From Bacillus sp. SD088 (lineage in GTDB: Bacteria > Bacillota > Bacilli > Bacillales > Bacillaceae_C): 64,000 nucleotides of DNA. Positions 27,604 to 37,206 of the stretch are shown piece after piece (within the stretch, counting starts at the first letter, position 1; the number at the start of each line of letters is the position of its first letter). The notes below the pieces were generated by a model, which did not search any database, was not told where the DNA came from, and saw only the letters and a list, made by a program, of their open reading frames with translations. Where the stretch lies: positions 248,001 through 312,000 of the forward strand of contig NZ_JADIJK010000001.1 of the NCBI RefSeq assembly GCF_017355205.1, written 5' to 3'. The position numbers and the translations under genes are program-made.

Positions 27604-29253
27604 TTAGCTTCCATTTTCCACTCGATTTAAGGCTTTTCCAATTGATTGATTCACTTCTTCACGTAAATCAAATAGATAGCTAGACTCTTGTGGATATTTT
27701 TTAAAACTAATTTCACCTTGCTTCTCTATTTTACGAAGAACTTCTTCTTTTCCTTCTAATTCTGCAAGCCACTTGAACGCTCGTAAGTCCTGCAAAGCTT
27801 GATAAAATACTCTTAAACGAATTGAAGGATACGCCTCCCCATTTTCTCCCGGATACACAAGAAAGGCATCACCTGAAGGAAATCCTTTTCCCGCATCCGT
27901 CACTTCATAAGGATTAATGGCCTTTTTAGAAAATTGACTATTATAGAAGTTATATCCCCATTGCAAAAATCCTTCGATATCATATTTAAATAATTGTGTC
28001 GCGATAATACGATTTCGTGCAGATGGCATGGCCATAAATCGGTTACTTACATCGATATTTTGCGAACAACAATAATACGTCCACAGTCCCGGAACCTGAT
28101 GCTCTATAAAAGGCTCGATATGATTAGAGGCGACAACAGGCTTAGCGACAACGCCTTGCTCATAAAATTGATAATTACTTAAAGCATCAATCATATGGAA
28201 ATCTTTCAAATAAGGTGCAACAATCTCTTTGGCCTTTGCATACATAGGAAGATGGGCTTCTCCTGGCTCATCTGAGATATGGAAATAGACTTTATCCTGT
28301 TGCCAATTCTCTTGTAAAAATGATGTTAGTTCTGGTAAAAAGGCATGGAGGAACTCCCGATATTCTTCACTATCAGCTTTCACATGCCAACCGAACTTTT
28401 TCGTTAATGCCCCATTTTCCTTTACGACAATCTTTGGTGTAAATTCGGCGCCCCATTGTGTAAAGAGATGAGCGATTTCCAGATACTCAATTTGATGGCG
28501 TTCACATATTTCTATCCATCTTTTTAATAAAGAAAAATTAAATGTATATGTTCCATTTTCATACTCCATTTGCACTAATTGAATCGTTGTTCTTTCTCCC
28601 CCTACTTCTGTATCTAACGGGGGTGTAAAGATAGGAGTTAGGATCATATTGGTACCATTTTCTCCAGCAGTTTGAATAAACTTCTCGATCGCTTCCCAAT
28701 GCTTCTCAGAGAAAACGTCTACCTGATAATAATCAGCCAAGCAGTCCGCATGAAACCATTCCGTGTGGATCAACGTTTGCTTTGGAAGTTCATAAGGATA
28801 AATAAATATATCCACCTCTTCTTCATAAAGCAAGTCTGTTCCGTCTAACACCTTGAGCTTGACTGCTTGATTTCCCGAAGTTTGCTGTTCTGGCTGAATA
28901 TCAACCCATATCGCATTCCAACCATCTGTCTCTAAGTCTATTTGATTGTCTATAATCGGCTCTAGCAGGTCAGGATATAACCCTGGTTCTATTGATAAAT
29001 AATTGTCATCATGTCGATCCGGATAGGCTGGTAGTTCAGAAGGTACCTTTTTCACCTGACTAAGCGTTATATCCACTCCGCCAGCTTCTACTTGGAGTTG
29101 AACCACTTTGGCTTCTGCTCCCTCATATTGGTAGGCTATTTGAAAAGAATATTGCTCCCTTTGAAAAAGGCTGATTCTTTTTTTCTCCCACACTCGTGGT
29201 TGTTTTTTTGGAAAAACCTTTTCCAATGAATCTGTCAATTGAAATTGCAACAT
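27604..29253 (-). CDS. DUF4091 / GH123-like glycoside hydrolase, cytoplasmic
   Basis: GH123 enzymes are exo-beta-N-acetylgalactosaminidases that use substrate-assisted catalysis with a neighbouring Asp-Glu pair. The 549-residue protein has an N-terminal beta domain and a TIM-barrel-like half containing HISDEPGEAHLPMY, with Asp328-Glu329 as the candidate pair. Family sequence near the C-terminus (LQWGYNFYNSQF and PSGDAFLVYPG) is typical of DUF4091. There is no signal peptide, so it would act on imported oligosaccharides. It lies between the sugar-phosphate kinase and the Gfo/Idh gene in the GalNAc-type run, which supports GalNAc release. The ATG at 29253 has GGGGGA about ten bases upstream; the ATG at 29292 places that site inside the gene. 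Confidence 0.8.
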   Translation of the reverse strand: MLQFQLTDSLEKVFPKKQPRVWEKKRISLFQREQYSFQIAYQYEGAEAKVVQLQVEAGGVDITLSQVKKVPSELPAYPDRHDDNYLSIEPGLYPDLLEPIIDNQIDLETDGWNAIWVDIQPEQQTSGNQAVKLKVLDGTDLLYEEEVDIFIYPYELPKQTLIHTEWFHADCLADYYQVDVFSEKHWEAIEKFIQTAGENGTNMILTPIFTPPLDTEVGGERTTIQLVQMEYENGTYTFNFSLLKRWIEICERHQIEYLEIAHLFTQWGAEFTPKIVVKENGALTKKFGWHVKADSEEYREFLHAFLPELTSFLQENWQQDKVYFHISDEPGEAHLPMYAKAKEIVAPYLKDFHMIDALSNYQFYEQGVVAKPVVASNHIEPFIEHQVPGLWTYYCCSQNIDVSNRFMAMPSARNRIIATQLFKYDIEGFLQWGYNFYNSQFSKKAINPYEVTDAGKGFPSGDAFLVYPGENGEAYPSIRLRVFYQALQDLRAFKWLAELEGKEEVLRKIEKQGEISFKKYPQESSYLFDLREEVNQSIGKALNRVENGS

Positions 29254-29359
29254 CTGTTTTTTTCCCCCTATACTTGAACTTATTTTGTTCACTGGCTTCT
29301 ATTTACTCACCCTACTTTGATCAAGTAATGGCTTACATATTTCTTAAAGGAAAAAGATT

Positions 29360-30298
29360 TTACGCTTTTTCCTTTTGAATAATTTGGATTTTCTCCATTA
29401 ATTCTTGCACAATATGAGGATGGACGGTTCCTGTCCCTTGCTCCATCGCATTGGCTGTCCCACATGCACAGGCCCATTTCAGACAATCTTCAATTGAATA
29501 TTTCTTCTGTAAAGCGTAAGCCATTCCTGCCACCATGCTGTCACCAGAGCCAACAGCATTAACAACCTGGACAGTAGGGATCTCAGCCTTTAGAAAAAGA
29601 TCCTCCCCTACTAGAAGGGCTCCTTCTTTTCCAAGTGATACAAGGACATACTGTACACCTTGGGTACATATTTTTTTAGCCGCAGCGACCATCTCATTCA
29701 CCGTTAAATCTGCTTGATTCATATATTTACAGAGTTCTTCTTTATTTGGCTTAATCAGGAATGGCTTCCCCTCAATCCCTTTTGTGAGAGCATCCCCACT
29801 TGTATCTAATAAAACAGGGATGTTTGCCGTATGGGCCCATTCACATATTGTCTGATAATAAGAAGCTGGAATACCAGAGGCCAGGCTTCCCGAAGCAATA
29901 ATCATCCCCGCTTCACTCATCAGCTCTTTTAAAACTTCCTCAAATTCTTCCTGTTCCTCTTCTGACACAATTGGGCCCTTTTCCATTAACTCTGTTTGTG
30001 TCCCCGCTTCTTCATCTAGCAACGCAAGACAGGTTCTTGTCTCACCTTTTATTTCGATAAAAGCATGATCCAGCTCTTCTTGTCTAAGCTGATCAACAAT
30101 CCACTCGCCACTATTCCCACCTAAAAAACCAGTACAAACAGGGCTTTCACCTAATTTCTTTAAGACACGAGATACATTGAGGCCCTTGCCACCTGCTGTT
30201 TTACTTCCAGGCTCTACACGGTGCCCATGACCAATTTGGAAATGGTTCACCTTGTAAGCAATATCTACTGCTGGGTTTAAGGTGACCGTCACAATCAT
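29360..30298 (-). CDS. PfkB-family sugar-phosphate kinase, probably tagatose-6-phosphate kinase (LacC-like)
   Basis: Members of this LacC/FruK branch phosphorylate tagatose-6-phosphate or fructose-1-phosphate. The 312-residue protein shows LNPAVD at 7-12, the GGKGLNVSRVLKKLG segment (36-50) of the PfkB signature 1, and AVGSGDSMVAGMAY (248-261) of signature 2 with the catalytic base Asp253. LacC and FruK cannot be separated by sequence alone. The gene follows the aldolase by nine bases and lies downstream of agaS, so tagatose-6-phosphate, the product of the AgaS route, is the likeliest substrate. Confidence 0.87.
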   Translation of the reverse strand: MIVTVTLNPAVDIAYKVNHFQIGHGHRVEPGSKTAGGKGLNVSRVLKKLGESPVCTGFLGGNSGEWIVDQLRQEELDHAFIEIKGETRTCLALLDEEAGTQTELMEKGPIVSEEEQEEFEEVLKELMSEAGMIIASGSLASGIPASYYQTICEWAHTANIPVLLDTSGDALTKGIEGKPFLIKPNKEELCKYMNQADLTVNEMVAAAKKICTQGVQYVLVSLGKEGALLVGEDLFLKAEIPTVQVVNAVGSGDSMVAGMAYALQKKYSIEDCLKWACACGTANAMEQGTGTVHPHIVQELMEKIQIIQKEKA

Positions 30299-30307
30299 GC
30301 TTTTACC

Positions 30308-32321
<2,014 letters not shown>

Positions 32322-32344
32322 TTTATATCCTTCCTCTCATGTAA

Positions 32345-32363
32345 TGTTGTCATGACCAGATAA
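32345..32363. promoter_or_regulatory. Candidate GntR operator 6 (agaS leader)
   Basis: TGTTGTCATGACCAGATAA contains the symmetric GGT/TCATGA/ACC-type core of GntR operators. It lies directly before the agaS ribosome binding site and directly after the gntR stop codon. Confidence 0.72.
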
Positions 32364-32381
32364 TGCTAACACTACTCAGTG

Positions 32382-33098
32382 CTAGTTTAGCTCTACTGAG
32401 TAGGTAAATTTATCCCCTCTCGCGATCGTAGAGGTATACTCTACAACCATCTCATGTTCAAAGGTGAGCCTTTCAATTAATAAACTAGGCTCATCCTGGC
32501 TAATTTGCAAAAGCTCTGCTTCTTCCTTTGTCGTAGGTACTGCTCGGAAGCGTTCATTCGCTTTCGTTAATTGAACATGATATAAATCGCGGAAAATGGT
32601 ATACATAGGTTGTTTTTTCAATGTTTCTTCTTGTAAATCTGGGAACTTACTTACTGGGAGATAAGAGATTTCATAAAGCATGGGGATATCATCTGCTAAT
32701 CTAAGACGTGTAACTTTATAGATTTTCTCCCCTTCTGGCAACCTCATCTTGATTGCCAACTTCCCCTCACAATCAACCTTTTCAAAGGCCAAAACTTTTG
32801 TAGAGGGGACTTTATTAATCTTTTTCATTTCTTCGGTAAAGCTGTAAAACTTGACCAGGCTTTGATCGATAATTTTTGGAGAAACAAACGTCCCTTTTCC
32901 ATGCTGTTTATAAATGAAATGTTCCTTCTCTAGCTCCTGCATAGCTTGCCTAACCGTTGTACGACTAACATCATACATCTCGCATAGTTCTCGCTCTGAC
33001 GGAAGGCGATCATGTTCTTTTAAATCACCTGACTCAATCTTTCCTACAAGGATATCCATTAATTGATAATATAAGGGCAATCGATTGTCTTTCTGCAT
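32382..33098 (-). CDS. GntR/HutC-family transcriptional regulator with UTRA effector domain
   Basis: A 238-residue repressor of the NagR/AgaR type. The winged helix-turn-helix covers about residues 8-72 (LPSERELCEMYDVSRTTVRQ and KQHGKGTFV). A UTRA ligand-binding domain follows (about 95-235), which in this family usually binds a phosphorylated (amino) sugar. The ATG at 33098 has AAGGAG at good spacing. Operator-like sites lie just upstream (33127-33145) and just downstream before agaS (32345-32363), so it likely controls itself and the GalNAc-type genes. The same motif at five distant places suggests a wider regulon. Confidence 0.9.
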   Translation of the reverse strand: MQKDNRLPLYYQLMDILVGKIESGDLKEHDRLPSERELCEMYDVSRTTVRQAMQELEKEHFIYKQHGKGTFVSPKIIDQSLVKFYSFTEEMKKINKVPSTKVLAFEKVDCEGKLAIKMRLPEGEKIYKVTRLRLADDIPMLYEISYLPVSKFPDLQEETLKKQPMYTIFRDLYHVQLTKANERFRAVPTTKEEAELLQISQDEPSLLIERLTFEHEMVVEYTSTIARGDKFTYSVELN

Positions 33099-33126
33099 TA
33101 TGATTCTCCTTCATTGTACCACATCA

Positions 33127-33145
33127 CGTGGTCATTACCAGTTAG
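33127..33145. promoter_or_regulatory. Candidate GntR operator 7 (autoregulation of gntR)
   Basis: CGTGGTCATTACCAGTTAG has the best inner symmetry of the seven copies (TGGTCATTACCA). It lies 29 bases before the gntR start codon, in the promoter/leader position. Confidence 0.7.
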
Positions 33146-33225
33146 TTTATTTTAACATGTTATGAAGAATAATAATAGGGGAACATATATATTTGTTTTT
33201 TAAGTTTTAGTTGTGAAACAAAGAT

Positions 33226-33258
33226 CCCCTACCTCGATGATTTCCTATTGGGTAGGGG
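33226..33258. terminator. GC-rich hairpin downstream of the hairpin element
   Basis: CCCCTACC at 33226-33233 pairs with GGTAGGGG at 33251-33258. It lies between the gntR promoter region and the composite hairpin element and could end minus-strand transcripts coming from the ABC-transporter genes. Confidence 0.45.
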
Positions 33259-33276
33259 TATCTTAAATGATGTATT

Positions 33277-33380
33277 TTTATCCCGCATTAACTGGCTGTA
33301 AGACCCCCATTTCAAGAATTCGTGGAAAAACATAGAATTGTAAGTGGGGGATCAACAGCCAGTAAAAGCCCGATTTGTTC
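33277..33380 (-). repeat. Composite hairpin element, copy A
   Basis: Read on the minus strand: AATCGGGCTTTTACTGGCTG, a CCCCC/GGGGG hairpin, then TTACAGCCAGTTAATGCGGG and ATAAA. ACTGGCTGT pairs with ACAGCCAGT around the inner hairpin. Copy B (40085-40188, plus strand) has the same ends, while its stem pairs with a different sequence. Partial copies lie at 52131-52182 and 63425-63480. Confidence 0.7.
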
Positions 33381-33383
33381 AGG

Positions 33384-33440
33384 CCTGCAGGACGCAGGTC
33401 ACAAAGGCGTTGCAACAGGATGTTGCGAATTTAGCCTTTG
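33384..33440 (-). ncRNA. Bacillaceae-1-like RNA module, copy 1
   Basis: On the minus strand there are two hairpins with terminal loops AUCCU (stem GCAAC/GUUGC, enclosed by a CAAAGGC/GCCTTTG helix) and GUCCU (stem CCTGC/GCAGG). Paired terminal loops of the form RUCCU are the hallmark of the Bacillaceae-1 RNA motif. The copy at 40005-40058 has the same loops and order but different stem bases that still pair. Confidence 0.7.
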
Positions 33441-33449
33441 ATCCTTACT

Positions 33450-33484
33450 AATCAGCGGGGGATGAAGGAAAACCCCCACTGATT
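33450..33484 (-). terminator. Hairpin after the sugar-binding protein gene
   Basis: AATCAGCGGGGG (33450-33461) and CCCCCACTGATT (33473-33484) form a 12-pair stem with one G-T pair, 11 bases after the stop at 33496. The same AATCAGTGGG/CCCACTGATT arms enclose the second RNA module at 40 kb, so this is also part of the repeat family. Confidence 0.6.
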
Positions 33485-33495
33485 GAAGTTTCACT

Positions 33496-35085
33496 TTATT
33501 CCTTATTTGCCTTTTCCCATTCTCCTTCGATACCTGCTTCATCTATTATTGTGTTCACATCATCAATGACCTCTTGTCCACCACGTGCCAAATATTCCTC
33601 TACAAATTGGTCCCAATCAGCAACCGGCCTTTGACCTACGATCATTTTTGTTAATTCATTTGTTGCAAACTCATTTAATTCAGACATTTTATTATTGTAG
33701 ACATCAGAATGAATTCGATTCATTGGACTTACATATAGATCTGTTTCGTTTAACACCTCAACTAACTTTTTATTGAATTCCTTTGCTTCCTCAGCTTTCG
33801 AGTGTGTAGCATACTCTTCCATTGATTTATTGTCTTCTGTCCATCCACTTTCTTTAGGAATATAAGCGAGTGGAGCATATTTAGGATACTCTTCTGTTTT
33901 CTGCGGGACACCATCGACTATTTCGTAGCCTTTTCCTTCTCCACCCCAGCTCCAGTCAAAGTATTCGTTATCAGGCGTCTGGTCTTCAGCTGCTACATAT
34001 ATTTGCATATAATCGATCATTTCCAATATTTTTTCAACCTTTTCTGGATCATCTTTTAAATCTGCACTTATGGACCACATTCGATAAAATGGAGAGGCAG
34101 AGGAAATTCCTCGACTTCCATCAGGTGCCTCAAAGGCTGGAATCGGCACCACTTCAGCTTCTGGTGCGGTCTTTCTCAGCGTCGGAATATCTAAATTAAT
34201 CGGTTGTGCTCCTTTTTCAATTCCAGGCTGTTCATACCAAATGCCTACTTTATTGGCATTAAAATCTTTGAAAACATCACTATAAGGTTTGACTGCCCAA
34301 TCCTTATCAAGCGCTCCCGCTTTAGAAAGCTCATGTAAAAAGGTAATTTTGTCTTTATTCCCTTCAGAAATCCACCCAGGAATTAATTGGCCCTCGTCAT
34401 TTTTATGATACCAGCTGCTTGAACTCCAATATGTTCCCATCGCTGGATCGTACACGATATCCTTCGCCAATCCAAGTCCGACTGTATCATCTTTTCCATT
34501 CCCATCTGGGTCCTCTGTTGCAAAGGCGATCGCGACCTCTTTTAGCTCTTCGTAATTGGTCGGCATCTCAAGCCCAAGATTATCTAACCAGTCTTGACGA
34601 ATAAGTGGTTTCTTGCCACCATTTGGCGGAAACCACACTGGAATACCATAAATATTTCCGTCTAAGCTTACCGCATCCCATACTTGCTCAGGAATGACAG
34701 AAAGTCTTTCATACTTGTCAATATAATCATTTAACGGGAGGAACGCCCCTTGACCTGCCCATTTCATAAAATTCACATCTGGTCCTTCTGTTCCTACTAC
34801 ATCAGGGATATCACCGGAAGCCATTTTAACAGATAATTTTTCTTCATATGTATCCCAAGGAATGTATTGTGGTTTGAAATTCACAGCAAACTTTTCATTT
34901 AACTTTTTTACACCTTCACTATCTGGTTCAGGCACTGGTCTTTCCCATGTACCATCAAACCAAGAAATCGCCACTTCCCCATCTTTACTTGCGGAAGAAC
35001 CCGTTTCCTTTTTTCCTGATGAACAAGCACTTAAGACACCTGCTAAAAGCAATACTGAAATGAAAATAAATAGATATTTTTTCAT
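33496..35085 (-). CDS. LplA-type sugar ABC transporter substrate-binding lipoprotein
   Basis: A 529-residue extracellular binding protein of the LplA/YtcQ group that serves MsmX-energised oligosaccharide importers in Bacillus. The lipobox VLSAC places the modified cysteine at residue 21. Conserved family text includes GDIPDVVGTEGPDVNFMKW and IYGIPVWFPPNGGKKPLIRQ. The ATG at 35085 has GGAGGA eight bases upstream; the ATG at 35121 would put that site inside the coding region. It is the third gene after two permeases, and no ATPase gene is present. The divergent AraC-type sensor next to the permeases probably controls it. The ligand is unknown. Confidence 0.9.
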   Translation of the reverse strand: MKKYLFIFISVLLLAGVLSACSSGKKETGSSASKDGEVAISWFDGTWERPVPEPDSEGVKKLNEKFAVNFKPQYIPWDTYEEKLSVKMASGDIPDVVGTEGPDVNFMKWAGQGAFLPLNDYIDKYERLSVIPEQVWDAVSLDGNIYGIPVWFPPNGGKKPLIRQDWLDNLGLEMPTNYEELKEVAIAFATEDPDGNGKDDTVGLGLAKDIVYDPAMGTYWSSSSWYHKNDEGQLIPGWISEGNKDKITFLHELSKAGALDKDWAVKPYSDVFKDFNANKVGIWYEQPGIEKGAQPINLDIPTLRKTAPEAEVVPIPAFEAPDGSRGISSASPFYRMWSISADLKDDPEKVEKILEMIDYMQIYVAAEDQTPDNEYFDWSWGGEGKGYEIVDGVPQKTEEYPKYAPLAYIPKESGWTEDNKSMEEYATHSKAEEAKEFNKKLVEVLNETDLYVSPMNRIHSDVYNNKMSELNEFATNELTKMIVGQRPVADWDQFVEEYLARGGQEVIDDVNTIIDEAGIEGEWEKANKE

Positions 35086-35130
35086 GCACATCTTCCTCCT
35101 TATGTTTTCATTGTCATCCATTTCCTTGCA

Positions 35131-36012
35131 CTATTCTTTGACTGATCCGAGCATCACCCCTTTTGCAAAATGTTTTTGTAGAAATGGATAGACTAATAGT
35201 ATTGGGATTGTTGAAATTAAGATTGCTGCCATGCCAATAGTTTCTGCTGGAGGAGGATTTTTTCCATCTCCTACATTCATGGCAGGATCTAAAATATTAC
35301 TTGCTTGATTCAAAATCACAATCTGTCTTAATACCACTTGTACCGTCCATTTAGCAGGTTCACTTAAATAAAGTAAGGCCGTAAAATATGAGTTCCACAA
35401 ACCAACAGCATAGAATAATCCAAATGCAGCTAAAGCAGGCTTCGATAATGGCAGCATGAGCTTGATAAAAATTTGCAGATCATTGGCTCCATCAATAATT
35501 GCTGCCTCTGTTAGGTCATTCGGTAAGTTAAGGAAAAACTGCCGCATCACGATTAAATTAAACGCATTGATCGCTGTCGGAATAATTAAAGCCCATAAAG
35601 AATCCATTAAACCCGTGGCTTGAACAATCATATAGTTTGGAATCATTCCAGCACTAAACACAAAGGTAAAGAGAATTAGAAACAAATAAACCTTCTGCCC
35701 CAATATATTCCGAGAAAGGGCATAAGCCATCATGGCTGTAATCAATAAGCTTACAAAGGTACCAATGACAGTCACATAAATGGTCACCCATAAAGAGCGC
35801 ATAAATTCCTTCGAGCTCAAAATATATTCGTAGGCATCTAACACCCATTCTTTTGGAAAAAGTAATAAATCTGTATTGACAAACTCTTCATAAGTGGCAA
35901 ATGACACAACAAACATATAATAAAACGGAAATAGCATGGCTGCTGCAATGAGAATAAGGAAAAAGATGTTTATCCCGTCGCCAATTCTGCTTAATAGTGT
36001 ACGATCTTCCAT
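35131..36012 (-). CDS. Sugar ABC transporter permease, LplC/YtcP type
   Basis: A 293-residue inner-membrane component with six predicted helices. The EAA loop that docks the ATPase reads EAAIIDGANDLQIFIKLMLP (about 190-209). Its C-terminus, with LQKHFAKGVMLGSVKE, is typical of carbohydrate uptake CUT1 permeases that pair with LplA-type binding proteins. It starts 15 bases after the partner permease stop and ends 45 bases before the binding-protein start, so the three genes are co-transcribed. Confidence 0.92.
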   Translation of the reverse strand: MEDRTLLSRIGDGINIFFLILIAAAMLFPFYYMFVVSFATYEEFVNTDLLLFPKEWVLDAYEYILSSKEFMRSLWVTIYVTVIGTFVSLLITAMMAYALSRNILGQKVYLFLILFTFVFSAGMIPNYMIVQATGLMDSLWALIIPTAINAFNLIVMRQFFLNLPNDLTEAAIIDGANDLQIFIKLMLPLSKPALAAFGLFYAVGLWNSYFTALLYLSEPAKWTVQVVLRQIVILNQASNILDPAMNVGDGKNPPPAETIGMAAILISTIPILLVYPFLQKHFAKGVMLGSVKE

Positions 36013-36027
36013 GTAATCACTTCCTTT

Positions 36028-36999
36028 CTAGTAAACGCCTTCTTCACCAAATCGCTTCGCTAGACGGTTGGCACCAACGATAAGAATAAAGCCAACAACC
36101 GATTTAAATAAACCAACTGCTGTAGCAAAGCTAAAGTCAGAGTTTTGAATCCCCTTATAATACACAAACGTATCTAAAACATTTCCTACTTCCATTGTGA
36201 ATGGAGTAAGCATAAGATAGATTTGTTCAAATCCAACATCCAACACACTGCCCAGTCGTAAAATAAGCAAAATAATGATCGTACTTTTTAGTGCCGGTAA
36301 TGTAATATGCCAGATTTTCCGTAATCGCCCTGCTCCATCAACAGATGCGGCCTCATATAATGTTGGGCTTATGCCTGATAAAGCAGCTAAGAAAATAATC
36401 GTCCCCCAGCCAGACTCCTTCCAAATCACCTCTAATACAATAAGCGGCATAAACCAAGCTGGTTCTTGCAAAAATCCGATCGGCTCCATACCGAAAACGC
36501 TTCCTAAAAAGGAATTCACAATACCATTTGACTTTAGTACAACGGTTACAATTCCGATCACGACAACCCAGGATAAAAAATGGGGGAGATAGACGATGGA
36601 TTGTACAACCCTTTTAAAAACACTACTTCGAACTTCATTCAGCATCAAAGCCAAAACAATAGAGATGGGAAATGCAAAAACAATTTGTAGGAATGATAGA
36701 TAGATTGTATTCCATAGGACCCGTATCACTTCTTTATCAGCAAAGATCGTTTTAAAATGCTGTAAGCCTACCCACTCACTATCCCAAAAACCCTTAAAGG
36801 CACTATAATCTTGAAAGGCTATGATATTTCCAGCCATCGGTATATACTTATACACGATAAAATAAATGAGGCCTGGAAGAAGGAGCAAGGTGAGGTACCG
36901 TTCTTTCCAGATTCTTTTCCAAACGTTTTTTTGAGGTGGCCTTCCCATAAATTCAGGCTTGGCGATTGATTCTGAGCTTGTTTTTTCAATACTCTCCAT
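36028..36999 (-). CDS. Sugar ABC transporter permease, LplB/YteP type
   Basis: A 323-residue CUT1 permease with a cytoplasmic N-terminus of about 30 residues, six predicted helices and the EAA loop EAASVDGAGRLRKIWHITLP (about 216-235). It is the first gene of the permease-permease-binding protein set. A 207-base gap separates it from the divergent AraC-family gene, and the shared promoter region must lie there. ATP hydrolysis presumably comes from an MsmX-like shared ATPase encoded elsewhere. Confidence 0.92.
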   Translation of the reverse strand: MESIEKTSSESIAKPEFMGRPPQKNVWKRIWKERYLTLLLLPGLIYFIVYKYIPMAGNIIAFQDYSAFKGFWDSEWVGLQHFKTIFADKEVIRVLWNTIYLSFLQIVFAFPISIVLALMLNEVRSSVFKRVVQSIVYLPHFLSWVVVIGIVTVVLKSNGIVNSFLGSVFGMEPIGFLQEPAWFMPLIVLEVIWKESGWGTIIFLAALSGISPTLYEAASVDGAGRLRKIWHITLPALKSTIIILLILRLGSVLDVGFEQIYLMLTPFTMEVGNVLDTFVYYKGIQNSDFSFATAVGLFKSVVGFILIVGANRLAKRFGEEGVY

Positions 37000-37206
37000 T
37001 TACTTATGTCACTTCCTTTTTAATTGGTTGAGCATTTGATCTTTCAATTTCGACAATTTTCAAAAGCTTGTCGAATATTTACACAAATAGTAATGATTAG
37101 GACGAGCTTTCGTCAATCGGCTCTTTTTAGAAAGGTTCACGCATTTCTATATATCTGAAAAATAGTGAAGTTTATGTAAAATTGACTAGTATAGGGGGAA
37201 ACGCTA

